From: Thinopyrum elongatum
Taxonomy: Eukaryota > Streptophyta > Magnoliopsida > Poales > Poaceae
DNA: 64,000 bases
Direction: 5' to 3'
Assembly: GCA_011799875.1 (NCBI GenBank)
Contig: CM022298.1
Span: 727,600,181-727,664,180, forward strand
Shown: piece by piece, positions 32,967 to 43,630 of the stretch
Layout of the letters: each line of letters opens with the position of its first letter
Position numbering within the stretch: the stretch's first letter is position 1
Program-made: the position numbers and the translations under genes
The notes under the pieces: generated by a model
The model's database searches: none
Told to the model about the DNA's origin: nothing
Seen by the model: the letters and a program-made list of their open reading frames with translations, nothing else

Positions 32967-34906
32967 ATGGCAGGCTCACAGCCGTCCTAGTCAGCGCAGC
33001 AGTCACGCCACTCACCGCCAACGGTGGCGCGCCCAGGTCGCTTCCACATGGAGAAGCGCTATGGCACAACCGATGAAACCCCGCCGAGGAACGCCGCCCC
33101 GTCTGACGGCGAGGCTTCCATTGGTATTCACTGGCCGGCCCGTCGCCTAGTGGAGTTTGGAGAGCCAAGCCAAGTGGCCGTGGTGCACGTCGCTCATGCT
33201 CTTCTTCGAGACCCTCCCATCCAGGTGGAGGAAGAATCTCCCATGGGCCCCGGGCTCCGGGAGGTTGCCGAGCTGCTGGACATGGCCCTTCACTGTCCGC
33301 TGGCTAGAAGCTCCCACGCTTCGTCAAAGCTCGCCCACTCTTGATCAGGCCCCATGATGGCCTCGTCGCTACCGCTAGGCCATTTGCTAGGCAAGGTGAG
33401 GCAACCCCACACAGGGTCTCGCCCTGCCGTCACCGCCTCCATGCCCACACACTCTGAGGACCTCCGCAGTCTCCTTGACAACTGGAGGAGGGACGAGGAC
33501 GTGCGCGTCGCCATCGAGCACCATCGAGAGAGGCAGCGCGATCGGTAGGCTGATGAGGCTCAATCCTCCTCAAGCATGGTTGTGCAGCGCCAGCGCGTAC
33601 CCCCAGCCCCGAGGGTGAGGCTCCTACCCTACAAGAGGGATGCCAATCCTTCACCCCTGAGCTCCACCATGTCAGCTGGCCGAAGAAGTTCTGGCCCGAC
33701 CTGACGCAAAAGTATGATGGATCCTTCGACCCCACGGAGTTCCTCCAACTCTCCACAACCGCTATCCTGGCAGCTGGTGGGGCCGAAAAGGTCATGACCA
33801 ACTGGTAGCCCATGGGCCTAGAAGGGCCCATCCGATCATGGTTCATGAACCTTTGCCCGAGCTCGGTCAGCTCATGGGAGGAGCTCTGCCACCAGTTTGT
33901 GGCCAACTTCCAGGGCACTTTCGAGCATCTCAGCATGGAGAGCAACCTCTGTGCCATCATACAGCGGAAGGGGTAGCCGCTAAGGCAGTTCATCTAGCAC
34001 CTTAGCCAGGTACACAACACCATCCCTAAGATTTCTCAGCATGATGTCATCGTTGCCTTCCAGCACGGCGTCCGTGACAAGAACATGCTGGAGAAGCTTG
34101 GCACCCGTGATGTCCCGTCCACGGTCGAGCTATTCACTGTTGCAAACAAGTGTGCCAAGGCCACTGAGGCCCGAGTGTGGCACCAGCCGTGCCCCAACCA
34201 GGCCAAGGTCGGGGGCACCAGTCCTACTTTCGAGAAGGCCAAGAAGCGCAATCTCGTCATCGTCCCAAAGGTTCCACCCCGAGTGGCTCACCAATCCCAT
34301 CGTCATCCCAAAGGCCAATGGCAAGCTAAGGATGTGCGTGGACTACACTGACCTCAATAAGGCATATCCAAAATATCCTTTCCCTCTGCACCGCATAGAT
34401 CAAATCATGGGTTCCACTGTGGGTTGTGATATTTTATGTTTTCTACACGCATATTTGGGTTATCACCAAATCCGCATGGCAGTGGAGGATGAGGAGAAAC
34501 CAACATTTACTACCCCTGCGGGAACCTTTTGCAACATCTGCATGCCATATGGTTTGAAGAACACCGGGCCTATGTCCCAGCAGGCCATGCAGATTGCTCT
34601 GCACGATTAGTTCGGTCGCAACATTGATGCCTACATCGACAACCTCATCGTCATGACCCGAGATCAAACCACAGTCCTCGACAATCTCATGGAGATCTTC
34701 AATAGTCTGTGCCGCATGTGCATAAGGCTGAACCCTGAGAAATGTGTCTTCGGGGTACCCTCAGGAAAGCTCCTCGAGTTCCTGGTTTTGAGCCGAGGCA
34801 TAGAGGCCAACCCCGAGAAGAACACCTCCATGGACCAGATCCGCCCTCCAACGCGTCTCAAGGATATGCAGTGCATCTCGGGCGGCATGGCAGCCTTGGG
34901 GAGGTT
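32967..34906 (+). pseudogene. Gypsy G1 gag fused to reverse transcriptase, protease missing
   Basis: Gag opens with MAGSQPS and a stop at the eighth codon. Further frames carry VEEESPMGPGLREV, then a retrotransposon gag domain at about 33650-34190 (RSWFMNL, SSWEELCHQFVANF, FQHGVRDKNMLEKLGT). Near 34270 the sequence jumps directly into RT (NPIVIPKANGKLRMCVDYTDLNKA, FTTPAGTFCNICMPYGLKN), so protease and linker are deleted. The catalytic motif normally AYVDD reads AYIDN. Several in-frame stops are present. RT ends at 34906 where a 1.35 kb insertion follows. Not functional. Confidence 0.85.
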
Positions 34907-36260
34907 GATGAGGCCCTTTGGTGATCTGGTAACGGAAAGCAAAAAAGGTTCCCAGCCTCTTTCCCAATGAGTGACCCTGAGTTATCGAACCCACGAGAGG
35001 ACGTGCAGTTGTGACAAGGGTTTCTACCAAGCTTTTGCAAGAATATTAATTTCCAGTTTTTAGACTGGATCGTAATCAAGTTGCTACTGAAAACACTTAT
35101 AATAAAAACATGCATGGGTATGAGGACTTGATTCTTACAAGCATATGCTTGTGATTGGGATCAGCATGATCTTAATTTGTGCTCTGAAAGACACCCGTTA
35201 AGATGTGCTTCCAACGACTCAAAGTGGGGGATGTGTCCAAATTACGTCTTGACCTGAACGTGCCCTACATCAAGAGTCAGTTGTCCAACCGTAGGCCCTA
35301 TCCGACGCATGGGGTTACCTCGGTATAAGTTAAATCAGGCAAAAGCATTGGGCGTTTAATTACTACATCTCATATATCCCCAAGGATTGGATTCACGCTA
35401 CCATACTAAACCTTTCTATCACTGGTGTTCAGAATAGCGCTTCACTTCCTCATTGCTCTTAACCTCATTGTGGCTCAAACTCCATGATCCTATGTACCTG
35501 CAGGGTCGAAGAACCCGAAAGAGACAAGAGATAACTACGATCCAATTTTATTTCACACATACATGAAGTTCATTCCAAGTCATTCCATCGATCCCTGATA
35601 CAAACACATCGGGTTGCAAGTCTAGGCCTCAACCCATTGCCTTACTGAATTACTCACACATGACAATCAGATCGCACAAATAAATCATTGAAGAAGACAT
35701 CAAAATGAAAGCTTTATTGATAATGTGTCTTACAATGGTTGCCGAATGCGATACACGATTACAACTATGTCTAACTTGGAGATGGATTACTGCAGTGGTG
35801 AAGATGGTGGTGGCTATGGAGATGAGATGGGAATTGGCGGTGGCTAGGGTTTGTGAATGGCTTCTGGTGCGGAGATGGATGTTCTAGCGTCTGCTCTTCG
35901 CGAATCAGGTATGGGTCCCTTTATAAAATTCGTTGTAGTGGACACCATAGTGCTGTTGATGCCTAGTATGAGCTCTTATACAAGTGTGCGTGCTCGTACC
36001 AGATGCCGTCTTGCATTCTGTTGGTGCTGGTGCGCCTCCCACTTGATTTCTTCCATCTCCATTTTGCTTTTTTCCATGTATATGATTTATTTTCACCATA
36101 TATAGCCCTTTTTCCCGTGGAAACAAAATAACAAGAGAGGATTTCACAATCTCTCGCATTCATTAGTCATTAGTGGCAATATCGGAGGGAATCTCTCAGA
36201 TTTTATGAAATAAACCGGTTTAAACAACGGTGTGATGAGCGTAAAAAATACATTCGTTAG
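34907..36260. mobile_element. Unclassified 1354-bp insertion with AGGTT target duplication
   Basis: Interrupts the gypsy RT-RNase H sequence between GRL and ISKLDERG. AGGTT is present once on each side (34902-34906 and 36261-36265). Its ends ('gatgaggccc' and 'cattcgttag') are neither TG/CA nor clear inverted repeats. It contains no long ORF. Internal sequence includes 'caacgactcaaagtggggga' and a 'tgaaagctttattgataatg' stretch that looks like a 3' UTR. The order is unknown; a truncated LTR element or captured transcript piece is possible. Confidence 0.6.
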
Positions 36261-36265
36261 AGGTT

Positions 36266-36406
36266 CATCTCCAAGCTCGACGAGCGGGGCCACCCCTTAT
36301 TCAAGAAACTTAAGAATTAGGGTCCTTTCCAATGGACCCTGGAGGCCGAGCAGGCGCTCCATGGCCTCAAACAATACCTCACGTCTCCACTGGTCTTGGT
36401 GGTGCC
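36266..36406 (+). pseudogene. Gypsy G1 RNase H, first part
   Basis: Reads ISKLDERGHPLFKKL, then WTLEAEQALHGLKQYLTSPLVLVVP with one stop, the usual link between RT and RNase H in Ty3/gypsy pol. It is cut at 36406 by copia cluster 2 (target GTGCC) and continues at 58387. Confidence 0.8.
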
Positions 36407-38511
36407 TGTAGGAGATATGCCCTACAGGCAGTAATAACAATTATTTTGTATCTCCTGGTTTGTAATGAAAGTTTATGTTCCATGCTATAACTGCAATGAT
36501 TCTCGAGTCTGCAATAAAACGAGGCTCGGAGGGAAACTCATGTGCACGTGTGGTATCATAAACGGTAAATTGTATTCCTGGTCATGCCTCTATGACTGGC
36601 TCAAGTATTGCATGATGATCCTGTTTTCCTGATCATGGGCATGACTATGCCGGCAATTTTGAGGGCACAATTGGTGGTAGAACACTTGTGTTGAATCGAC
36701 CCGAATTGATGTTATGCTATGAGATACATTCGTCACAACTTAATGGTTAATAACACAAAGATAGTTAATGTTTGCATTATTCCTTTGACCATGAGAGTAT
36801 CGAGTTCCTTCCTACTTGCTTCGTGAACTTTGGGGTTTTGCTAAACGTCATCCGTAACTGGGTGGCTATTACGGCGGCCTACGGGTTCACGAAAAGGTAT
36901 GACAAGTAACGAGATAGCTCAAGATTGGGATTTGATCCTCTGTCGATGGAGAGATATTCTTAGGGCCCTCTCGGTGTTACGGTATACATCATCGTCTGAC
37001 CAGACACAATGTGATTCGATCACGGGGATGTCGGAACGCGGAAATGAGAATAAAGAACAAAACCGCTAACGAGGTAACTGGCATAGTGGACAAGTGTTGA
37101 TTCACGGGGATGCCGATAAATCTCACCTCGGGTTTTGTAACATATCGCGAAGCAACAGGAATAGCACACGGCAACTGGAGGTTCACTCAAATATTTATTT
37201 GTGTGGGTATAGGGGTCAATATGGGTGTCCACGGCTCCGATGCTGATCATTGATCGGAAGGTGTTCCGGTCATGTCTATACTTCACCGAACCTATAGGGT
37301 CACACGCTTAAGGGTCATCTATCTACTGAATACTAGACAGGGAGTCTGAGAGAAAGTCACCGGAAAAGTTTTGGAGACAACGGAAGATTTCCGGAGAGAG
37401 AACACCGAAATAGTTTCGGTAAAACCGAAAAGTTGTTTCAGAATATAGTATTAGGTCAAAATGGTTTTGGCACTCGCCTGGAAATTCTTAGAGGGTCCCA
37501 GAATTGGTATGGGAACTTCTGGGATTTTTCGGGAGAAAAAAACCGAAAATGTTCCGGAGGTGCCGGCACCAGTGTTGTTGCTTTTCACTGATGAAAACCA
37601 CCATATCGGAAATGTTTCGGAACATGCCCAGAATAATTTTAGAGGGTACCGGAAATGTTCTGGGACCTTCCGGAATTTTGTCAGAAGAAACGGTCGCGGA
37701 AAACATCTTGTCCCGGCGCGAGGGAATAGGATCCCACGAATTGGGGGTTGCTTGTTTGGTGGCTTTTTGTCTAGGGAGCATCCATGTTTCAAGGAGACAT
37801 GTTGGAGCCTTGTTGCCCCCCACCCCATGGGGGGCCGGGTTGTGGCCGGCCATGGAGGGCTCCTCCATGAAGCCCCACTTGCATTCCCATTTTACACTTC
37901 ATGTGGGACATGTAGCTTGTGTATTTTGGTATTTATGCATCCCATCCCACCCCTTGCCTTGGCCTATATAAGGAGCTGGAGAGGAGCTCTTCATCCTCAT
38001 CCTTGCTCTCATACACATGCCATTGACTTGTCTGGCTCTCTCTCTCCCTCCCAGCAAAATAGTATCGTAGAGCCGAAGGGTTGTCTGGGTTCCGGTGGGA
38101 ACTAGTTCTGGATGGCGAAGCCCTGCCGGATAGCTGACACCATATGTGTGCAACCCTGTAGAGAGGTTGTAGTTTCGACCTTTTGCCCGAGGGGCTGTTC
38201 GAGTGTCCTCCCAAAGGGCTGTCCGAGTTACCGTTCGAGCTTCGAGGGTCCTCCCGAAGGGCTGTCCGCGACATCGCCTGAGGGAATGTCCGACTGCCTC
38301 CCGAAGGGCTGTCCGGAGGAGGAGTACATTCTCGCGGTTGTGAGGTTGTAAATCCTAGCTGCGGGAATCTTCACCGACAAACTACATCGACTCTATTTCC
38401 GCTGCGCTACGAGTTGGTGCGGATCAGATCAAACCTTGTATGATATCTCCATAGTGATCCTGGGTGTGCTCATTGTACCGAATTTTTTTGTTTTCTGTCG
38501 CATTCCCTATA
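36407..38511 (+). repeat. Copia cluster 2, 5' LTR, 2105 bp
   Basis: Begins TGTAGGAGATATGCCC and ends CATTCCCTATA (final CA mutated to TA). The TATA box 'ctatataa' is at 37964-37971, so U3 is about 1.58 kb and R-U5 about 0.5 kb. The R-U5 part holds repeated 'cctcccgaagggctgtccg' motifs at 38200-38315. Confidence 0.86.
37964..37971 (+). promoter_or_regulatory. TATA box of copia cluster 2 5' LTR
   Basis: CTATATAA within 'ggcctatataaggag', conserved in position and context with the other LTRs of the family (for example 57803-57810, and 15615-15622 on the minus strand). Confidence 0.65.
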
Positions 38512-39883
38512 GTGGCATCAAGAGCCGTGCTATGCATAGATACAGGTTACGATCTAGAATACATAGAGATGTATGGGTATTGCATAATATAATTTTATAG
38601 TAGATAGAGATCTACTGCTGAAAATTATTTATGCGGTTAGCAGATGAAATCTGTTACCCGATGTTCTTGTTGCTTCCCTGGACTTTGCGTATTTCTAATC
38701 TCAAGTAACGGTATGGTGGAGTTTCATAGTTCTGGCAGTCCGCGATCCTCATTGATCAACGGAGTGCTAACAGTTCATTGAATTCCACCATAGTTAGAGA
38801 AAGATGAAATTTCGCAAACGAAAGGGCAATGCAGATATGATCTGCACGGGGGTCATGCGTATGACGAAGTTATTATGGGGCTTGAGATTTTATTATCTCG
38901 TGTTTCATACACCGTGGAAGTTAAACTAGCGACTTGAATAATCATACTTGATGATAAACGTTGGTAGCTGTGATTTATGTCAAAACCTTAGAAGCCACGT
39001 AAAATAAATTTTTGCATAAACCGATTAGAGACGTCTAACTTGGTTTTGCAGGATGTGCATGAGATGTGGTATAGCAATGCTCATATTCAATTTGATTATG
39101 TATGAGATGACTATATGATGTAAATTAACATGACATGCATGTCATGATTCGGCATGATGGCTGGAGCCATATGATTGTCACTTTTATGACCTGCGAGTCA
39201 ACCTTAAGTAATGCACTTATTTTATCCACTATGGAGATAGCAATATTATCTGGTGCATCGACAAGGTGGTTCCTATCTTCGCAAAGGTGAACACCGACGC
39301 GAATGCCGAAGATGAAGAAATACAAGACTTCTCCGTCAGAAGGGGCTATACCATATCATGCTATTATGAATTGCCTGAGATGTTTATCCCTCTTGATGCA
39401 CCCTTCTTGGTTGCGCGGTAGTCGCTTTTTATTAGGGTGATCTCTCAAAAAAATATCAAGTAGTTAGTGTTCTCCCAAGTGTAGCACCGTCACGGCATCT
39501 ATCCTTTCGATGTGCGCCATCGATGCATGGGTATGAACGATTGGAGAAATGTGAGGCGGGTGAGGTCATACCTCATAGCGAGATCACTTGGTTGTCTTGA
39601 CGTTCATGGCAGGATCGTCCTGAGCTCGGAACACACGCATCGAAAGATGAACAAGAGCCACATAGAGATGTGATCGGCAAGTTGGCCTATCGATTGAAAT
39701 CCTCGTCATGAGATGATGATTCTATGACGTTGAATTGATATTCGGATCTTGAATCACTCATAATCAATTTTGAGAGATATTGATTTGAGTGGGAGCGCAC
39801 TTTAGAATAAAAATTGTTTATTCATTAGTGCAAAGTAATTATGAACAAAGTCTAAGTGAATTGTGTTTACCGTTGTAGATCAA
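38512..39883 (+). other. Copia cluster 2 leader with primer-binding site
   Basis: The primer-binding site TGGCATCAAGAGCC is at 38513-38526, one base after the LTR. The leader is about 1.35 kb to the gag ATG at 39884. It contains the conserved leader frame at 39212-39421. Confidence 0.75.
39212..39421 (+). other. Conserved leader reading frame, copy C (69 codons, no ATG)
   Basis: Follows TAA at 39209-39211 and reads CTYFIHYGDSNIIWCIDK, then VVPIFAKVNTDANAEDEE and YYELPEMFIPLDAPFL, ending at TAG. It has the same length as copy A, with about 12 amino-acid differences. Amino-acid-changing and silent changes are both common, so selection on a protein is not evident from these two copies. Confidence 0.35.
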
Positions 39884-42800
39884 ATGGCTCGCAACACCGC
39901 GTTCAACTTAGGCCCAATGTTAGAGAAAGAGAAGTTAGCTGCGAATGGAAACAACTATGCGGACTGGTTCCGTAACCTGAGGATTGTCCTCAGGAGAGCT
40001 AAGAAAATATATGTGCTTGAAACCCCTCTTCCAGCCAAACCGGTGGCAACTGCCCCGGAAGATGACCAGAATGTCTGGGCCACTAAGGATGATTATCACA
40101 ACTTAGTGCAGTGCCTCATGCTTGCTTGCATGAGTCCAGGACTTCAAAAACATTTTGAATTCTGTAATGCCCGTGATATGATCCGGGAATTGGACGCTCT
40201 GTTCAAGCAAAATGCACGGTCTGAACGATTTGATATCATGAAGACCATGATGGATTGCAAGATGGCAGAAGGCAGTTCAGTTGGCGAACACGTGGTCAAT
40301 ATGATTGGCCACGCTGAAAGGCTTAACACCCTGGAATTTCCAATTCCACCGGCCCATATGATGGACATGTTGCTTGCTTCACTCCCCCTTTCTTAGGACG
40401 GTTATATCATGAACTACAACATGAATGGAATGGACAAGACCCCTAATGAGGTGCTCGCCATGCTGAAAACTGCAGAAGGAGGAATGCGGAAAACTTGCAA
40501 GCAAGTGTTGCTTGTGAATAAAACCGCCAGTTTAAAAAAGAATGGCAAGTCCAAGAAAGGCAAGGGCGCCGGTAAGACCGGCTCCTGAAGCAAGTCGAAG
40601 GGCAGAGCCAAGAATGAAACTGAGTGCTTCTACTACAAGGGCACAGGACACTGGAAGAGAAATTGTAAGAAGTACCTGGAAGATAAGAAGTCCGGGAAAA
40701 CCGGAAACAGCATAATTGTTATACAAGTTAATGTCATTGACGTTTTTCTTGCTAGCGAAAATTCTAAGTCCTGGGTATTTGATACTGGATTGGTTTCTCA
40801 CATTTGCTACTCAATACAGGGACTTTAGAAGGTGCGCAAGCTAGCAAAGAATGAGGTCGTGATGTGTGTCTAGAATGGCGTTGGGATCGCCGCTCAAGCT
40901 GTCGGCATTATGCCTCTACGTCTCCCTTCAGGATTTATTTTGGAACTAACTAACTGTTATTTTGTTCCGGCATTGTGTAGGAACATTATCTCTGGGTCAT
41001 GTTTAGTACGCGATGGGTACTCTTACAAGTCTGAGAACAATGGTTTTTCGCTTTATTGTAAAGAAATGTTTTATGGATTTGCACCCATTGTTGGGGGCCT
41101 TTTCATACTAAGTCTTTAATGTGGAAATGATGTCTTTAACGTGAATGCTAAATGCCTTAAGATGGCTGATACCACCACAACTTATTTGTGGCACTGTCCG
41201 CTTGGCCACATCGGAAAGAGACGCATGCAAAGACTCCAGTCAAATGGAGTTTTACCGTCTTTTGATTTTGAATCATTTGACACATGTGAAGCTTGCTTGA
41301 TGGGAAAAATGACCAAGACGCCATTCACGGGTCATCCTGAATGGGTGGGTGAATTGTTGGAAATAATACATAGTGGTGTATGTGGTCCAATGAACACGGC
41401 CGCACGGGGTGGGTATTTTTACTTCGTGACTTTTACTGATGATTTAAGTTGGTATGGCTATATCTAATTGATGACGCATAAGTCGGAAACCTTTGAGAAG
41501 TTCAATGAATTTCAGAATGAGGTAGAAAATCATCGTAACAAAAACATTAAGTTTTTGCGGTCTGATCGCGGGGGCGAATATCTTAGTTATGAGTTTGGCC
41601 AACATCTGAGTGACCGTGGAATCGTTTCACAGCTTACGCCTCCCGGAACTCCACAGCAAAACGGAGTGTCGGAAAGATGTAACCGAACCCTGTTAGACAT
41701 GGTAAGGTCGATGATGTCTCTTACAGATCTTCCGATATCTTTTTGGGGTCACGCACTGGAAACTGCCGCTCACACACTAAACAAAGCACCGTCTATGTCT
41801 GTTAAGACGACATCACATGAGATGTGGAATGGGAAGAAACCCAGTTTGTCGCATCTTAAAATTTGGGGTTGTGGGGTGCATGTAAAACATTTACAACCTA
41901 CCAAACTTGAACCCAGATCAGACAAATGTTACCTTGTAGGTTATCCCAAGGAAACAGTATGGTATTCCTTCTACCTGCCCTCTGAGCGCAAAGTGTTTGT
42001 CGCTAAAGGCGGAGTCTTTCTCGAGAAAGAGTTTCTCGCTAAAGAAGTGAGTGGGAGGACAATAGAACTTAATGAGATTAGTGAATCTTACGCAACCGTT
42101 GATATGGCTAAGGAACCGGAAGTAATTCTGCAAATTATCTGTACAACCGAGACGGAAGTTGTCACATGTGATGCCGAAACTTCAGACAAAGTTGTATTTG
42201 AACCGCGCAGATCAAGCAGGGCTGTCGAGCCACCTGAGTGGTTTCATAACGAAATCTTCATTCTTGAAGACGATGAACCTGCGCACTACAAGGAAGCGAT
42301 GGCGGGGTCCAGCTCAAGGGAATGTCACAAAGCCATGAAATCCGAGATGGAATCCATGTATGAAAACCAAGTTTGGAACTTGGAAGAACTTCCAGAAGGC
42401 ATAAAGCCCATTGGTTGTAAATGGATTTTCAAAAGAAAGATGGACGCGGATGGTAACATTACTATCCACAAAGCTAGACTTGTCACGAAAGGGTTCCCGC
42501 AAGTCGCAGGAGTGGACTACGACGAGACTTTCTCACCCGTAGCTATGCTTAGGTCTGTTCGGATATTACTAGCAATTGCTGCTTATTTCGATTATGAAAT
42601 ATGGCAGATGGACGTCAAAACAGCCTTCCTAAATGGAAACCTCAAAGAGGATGTATACATGATACAGCCAGAAGGTTTAGTTGTTCATAAGGATGCTGGA
42701 AAGGTATGCAAACTTTAGAAACCCATTTATGGTCTGAAGCAAGCGTCGAGGAGCTGGAACATTCGTTTTGATGAAGTGGTCAAACAGTTTGGCATCAACA

Positions 42801-43433
42801 GGAATGACGAAGAGTCTTGTGTTTACAAGAAGTTTAGTGGGAGCGCAAAAGCATTTCTAATCTTGTATCTGGATGAGATATTGTTGATTGGAAATGACGT
42901 GAATTTTCTTAGCGAGATAGAACATTCATTGAAGAAGAGTTTTTCAATGAAAGACTTAGGCGAAGCGGCATATGTATTGGGCATCAGAATCTATAGAGAT
43001 AGATCAAGACGCCCAATAGCGCTTAGCCAAAGCACGTACATTGACAAGGTGTTGAAAAGGTTCAACATGGAGAATTCAAAGAAAAGCCTACTCCCCATGT
43101 CACCTGCCACAGTGCTTTGCAAGAATCAGTGTCCTCGGACTCTCGATGAGCGAGTACAGATGAATGATGTTGCATATGCTGGGCCGCAGTCAAGGGTATT
43201 CTTAAGAACCTCAGAAGGACCAAGGATTTACTCCTTGTGTACGGAGGTGATGAAGAGCTCATTGTAAGTGGTCGAAGTGGGTGTAGTGAAAGTACGCAAA
43301 GTTCACACGGATCTGAATGTGTCAGACTCGATGACAAAGCCTCTACCACGAGCAAAGCATGAGCAACACCGTATAGCCATTGGTGGTAGGGAAGCCATGT
43401 AACTGGATTATGACTCTAGTGCAAGTGGGAGTC
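39884..43433 (+). pseudogene. Copia cluster 2 internal copy 1: gag-pol with many stops
   Basis: Gag (MARNTAFNLGPMLEKEK), degenerate zinc knuckle (ECFYYKGTGHWKRNC), protease motif WVFDTGLVSH, pre-integrase and integrase (TDDLSWYGYI, GTPQQNGVSERCNRTL) and RT follow in order. About seven in-frame stops are visible (for example SLPLS/DGY near 40396, SL/CGNDVF at 41117-41119, KL/KPIYG near 42716). The RT catalytic YVDD reads YLDE, losing an Asp. A deletion joins MNDVAYA to the region before YGGDEELIVSG with a frame change (about 43180), and most of RNase H is deleted near 43270. It ends in the polypurine tract (43419-43433). Confidence 0.88.
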
Positions 43434-43630
43434 TGTAGGAGATATGCCCTAGAGGTAGTAATAACAGTTATTTTGTATCTCCTGGTTTGTAATGAAAGTT
43501 TATGTTCCATGCTATAACTGTAATGATTCTCGAGTCTGCAATAAAACGAGGCTCGGAGGGAAACTCATGTGCAGGTGTGGTATGATAAACGGTAAATTGT
43601 ATTCCTGGTCATGCCTCTATGACTGGCTCA
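43434..43630 (+). repeat. Copia LTR fragment between internal copies (197 bp)
   Basis: Starts TGTAGGAGATATGCCC right after the polypurine tract and matches the first 197 bp of the family LTR. It then breaks ('gactggctca' followed by 'cacggcatcagg') and joins protease-region sequence of internal copy 2. So the middle LTR, leader and gag of the duplicated unit are deleted. Confidence 0.85.

Noticed and set aside
33430..33993. Minus-strand ORF of 187 codons
   Set aside because: Antisense to the gypsy gag domain, which is the recognisable coding strand.
37461..38105. ORF of 214 codons in the cluster 2 LTR, with a counterpart at 57300-57944
   Set aside because: It spans the LTR promoter and TATA box, and the two copies differ by frame-altering indels. 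LTR sequence, not a gene.
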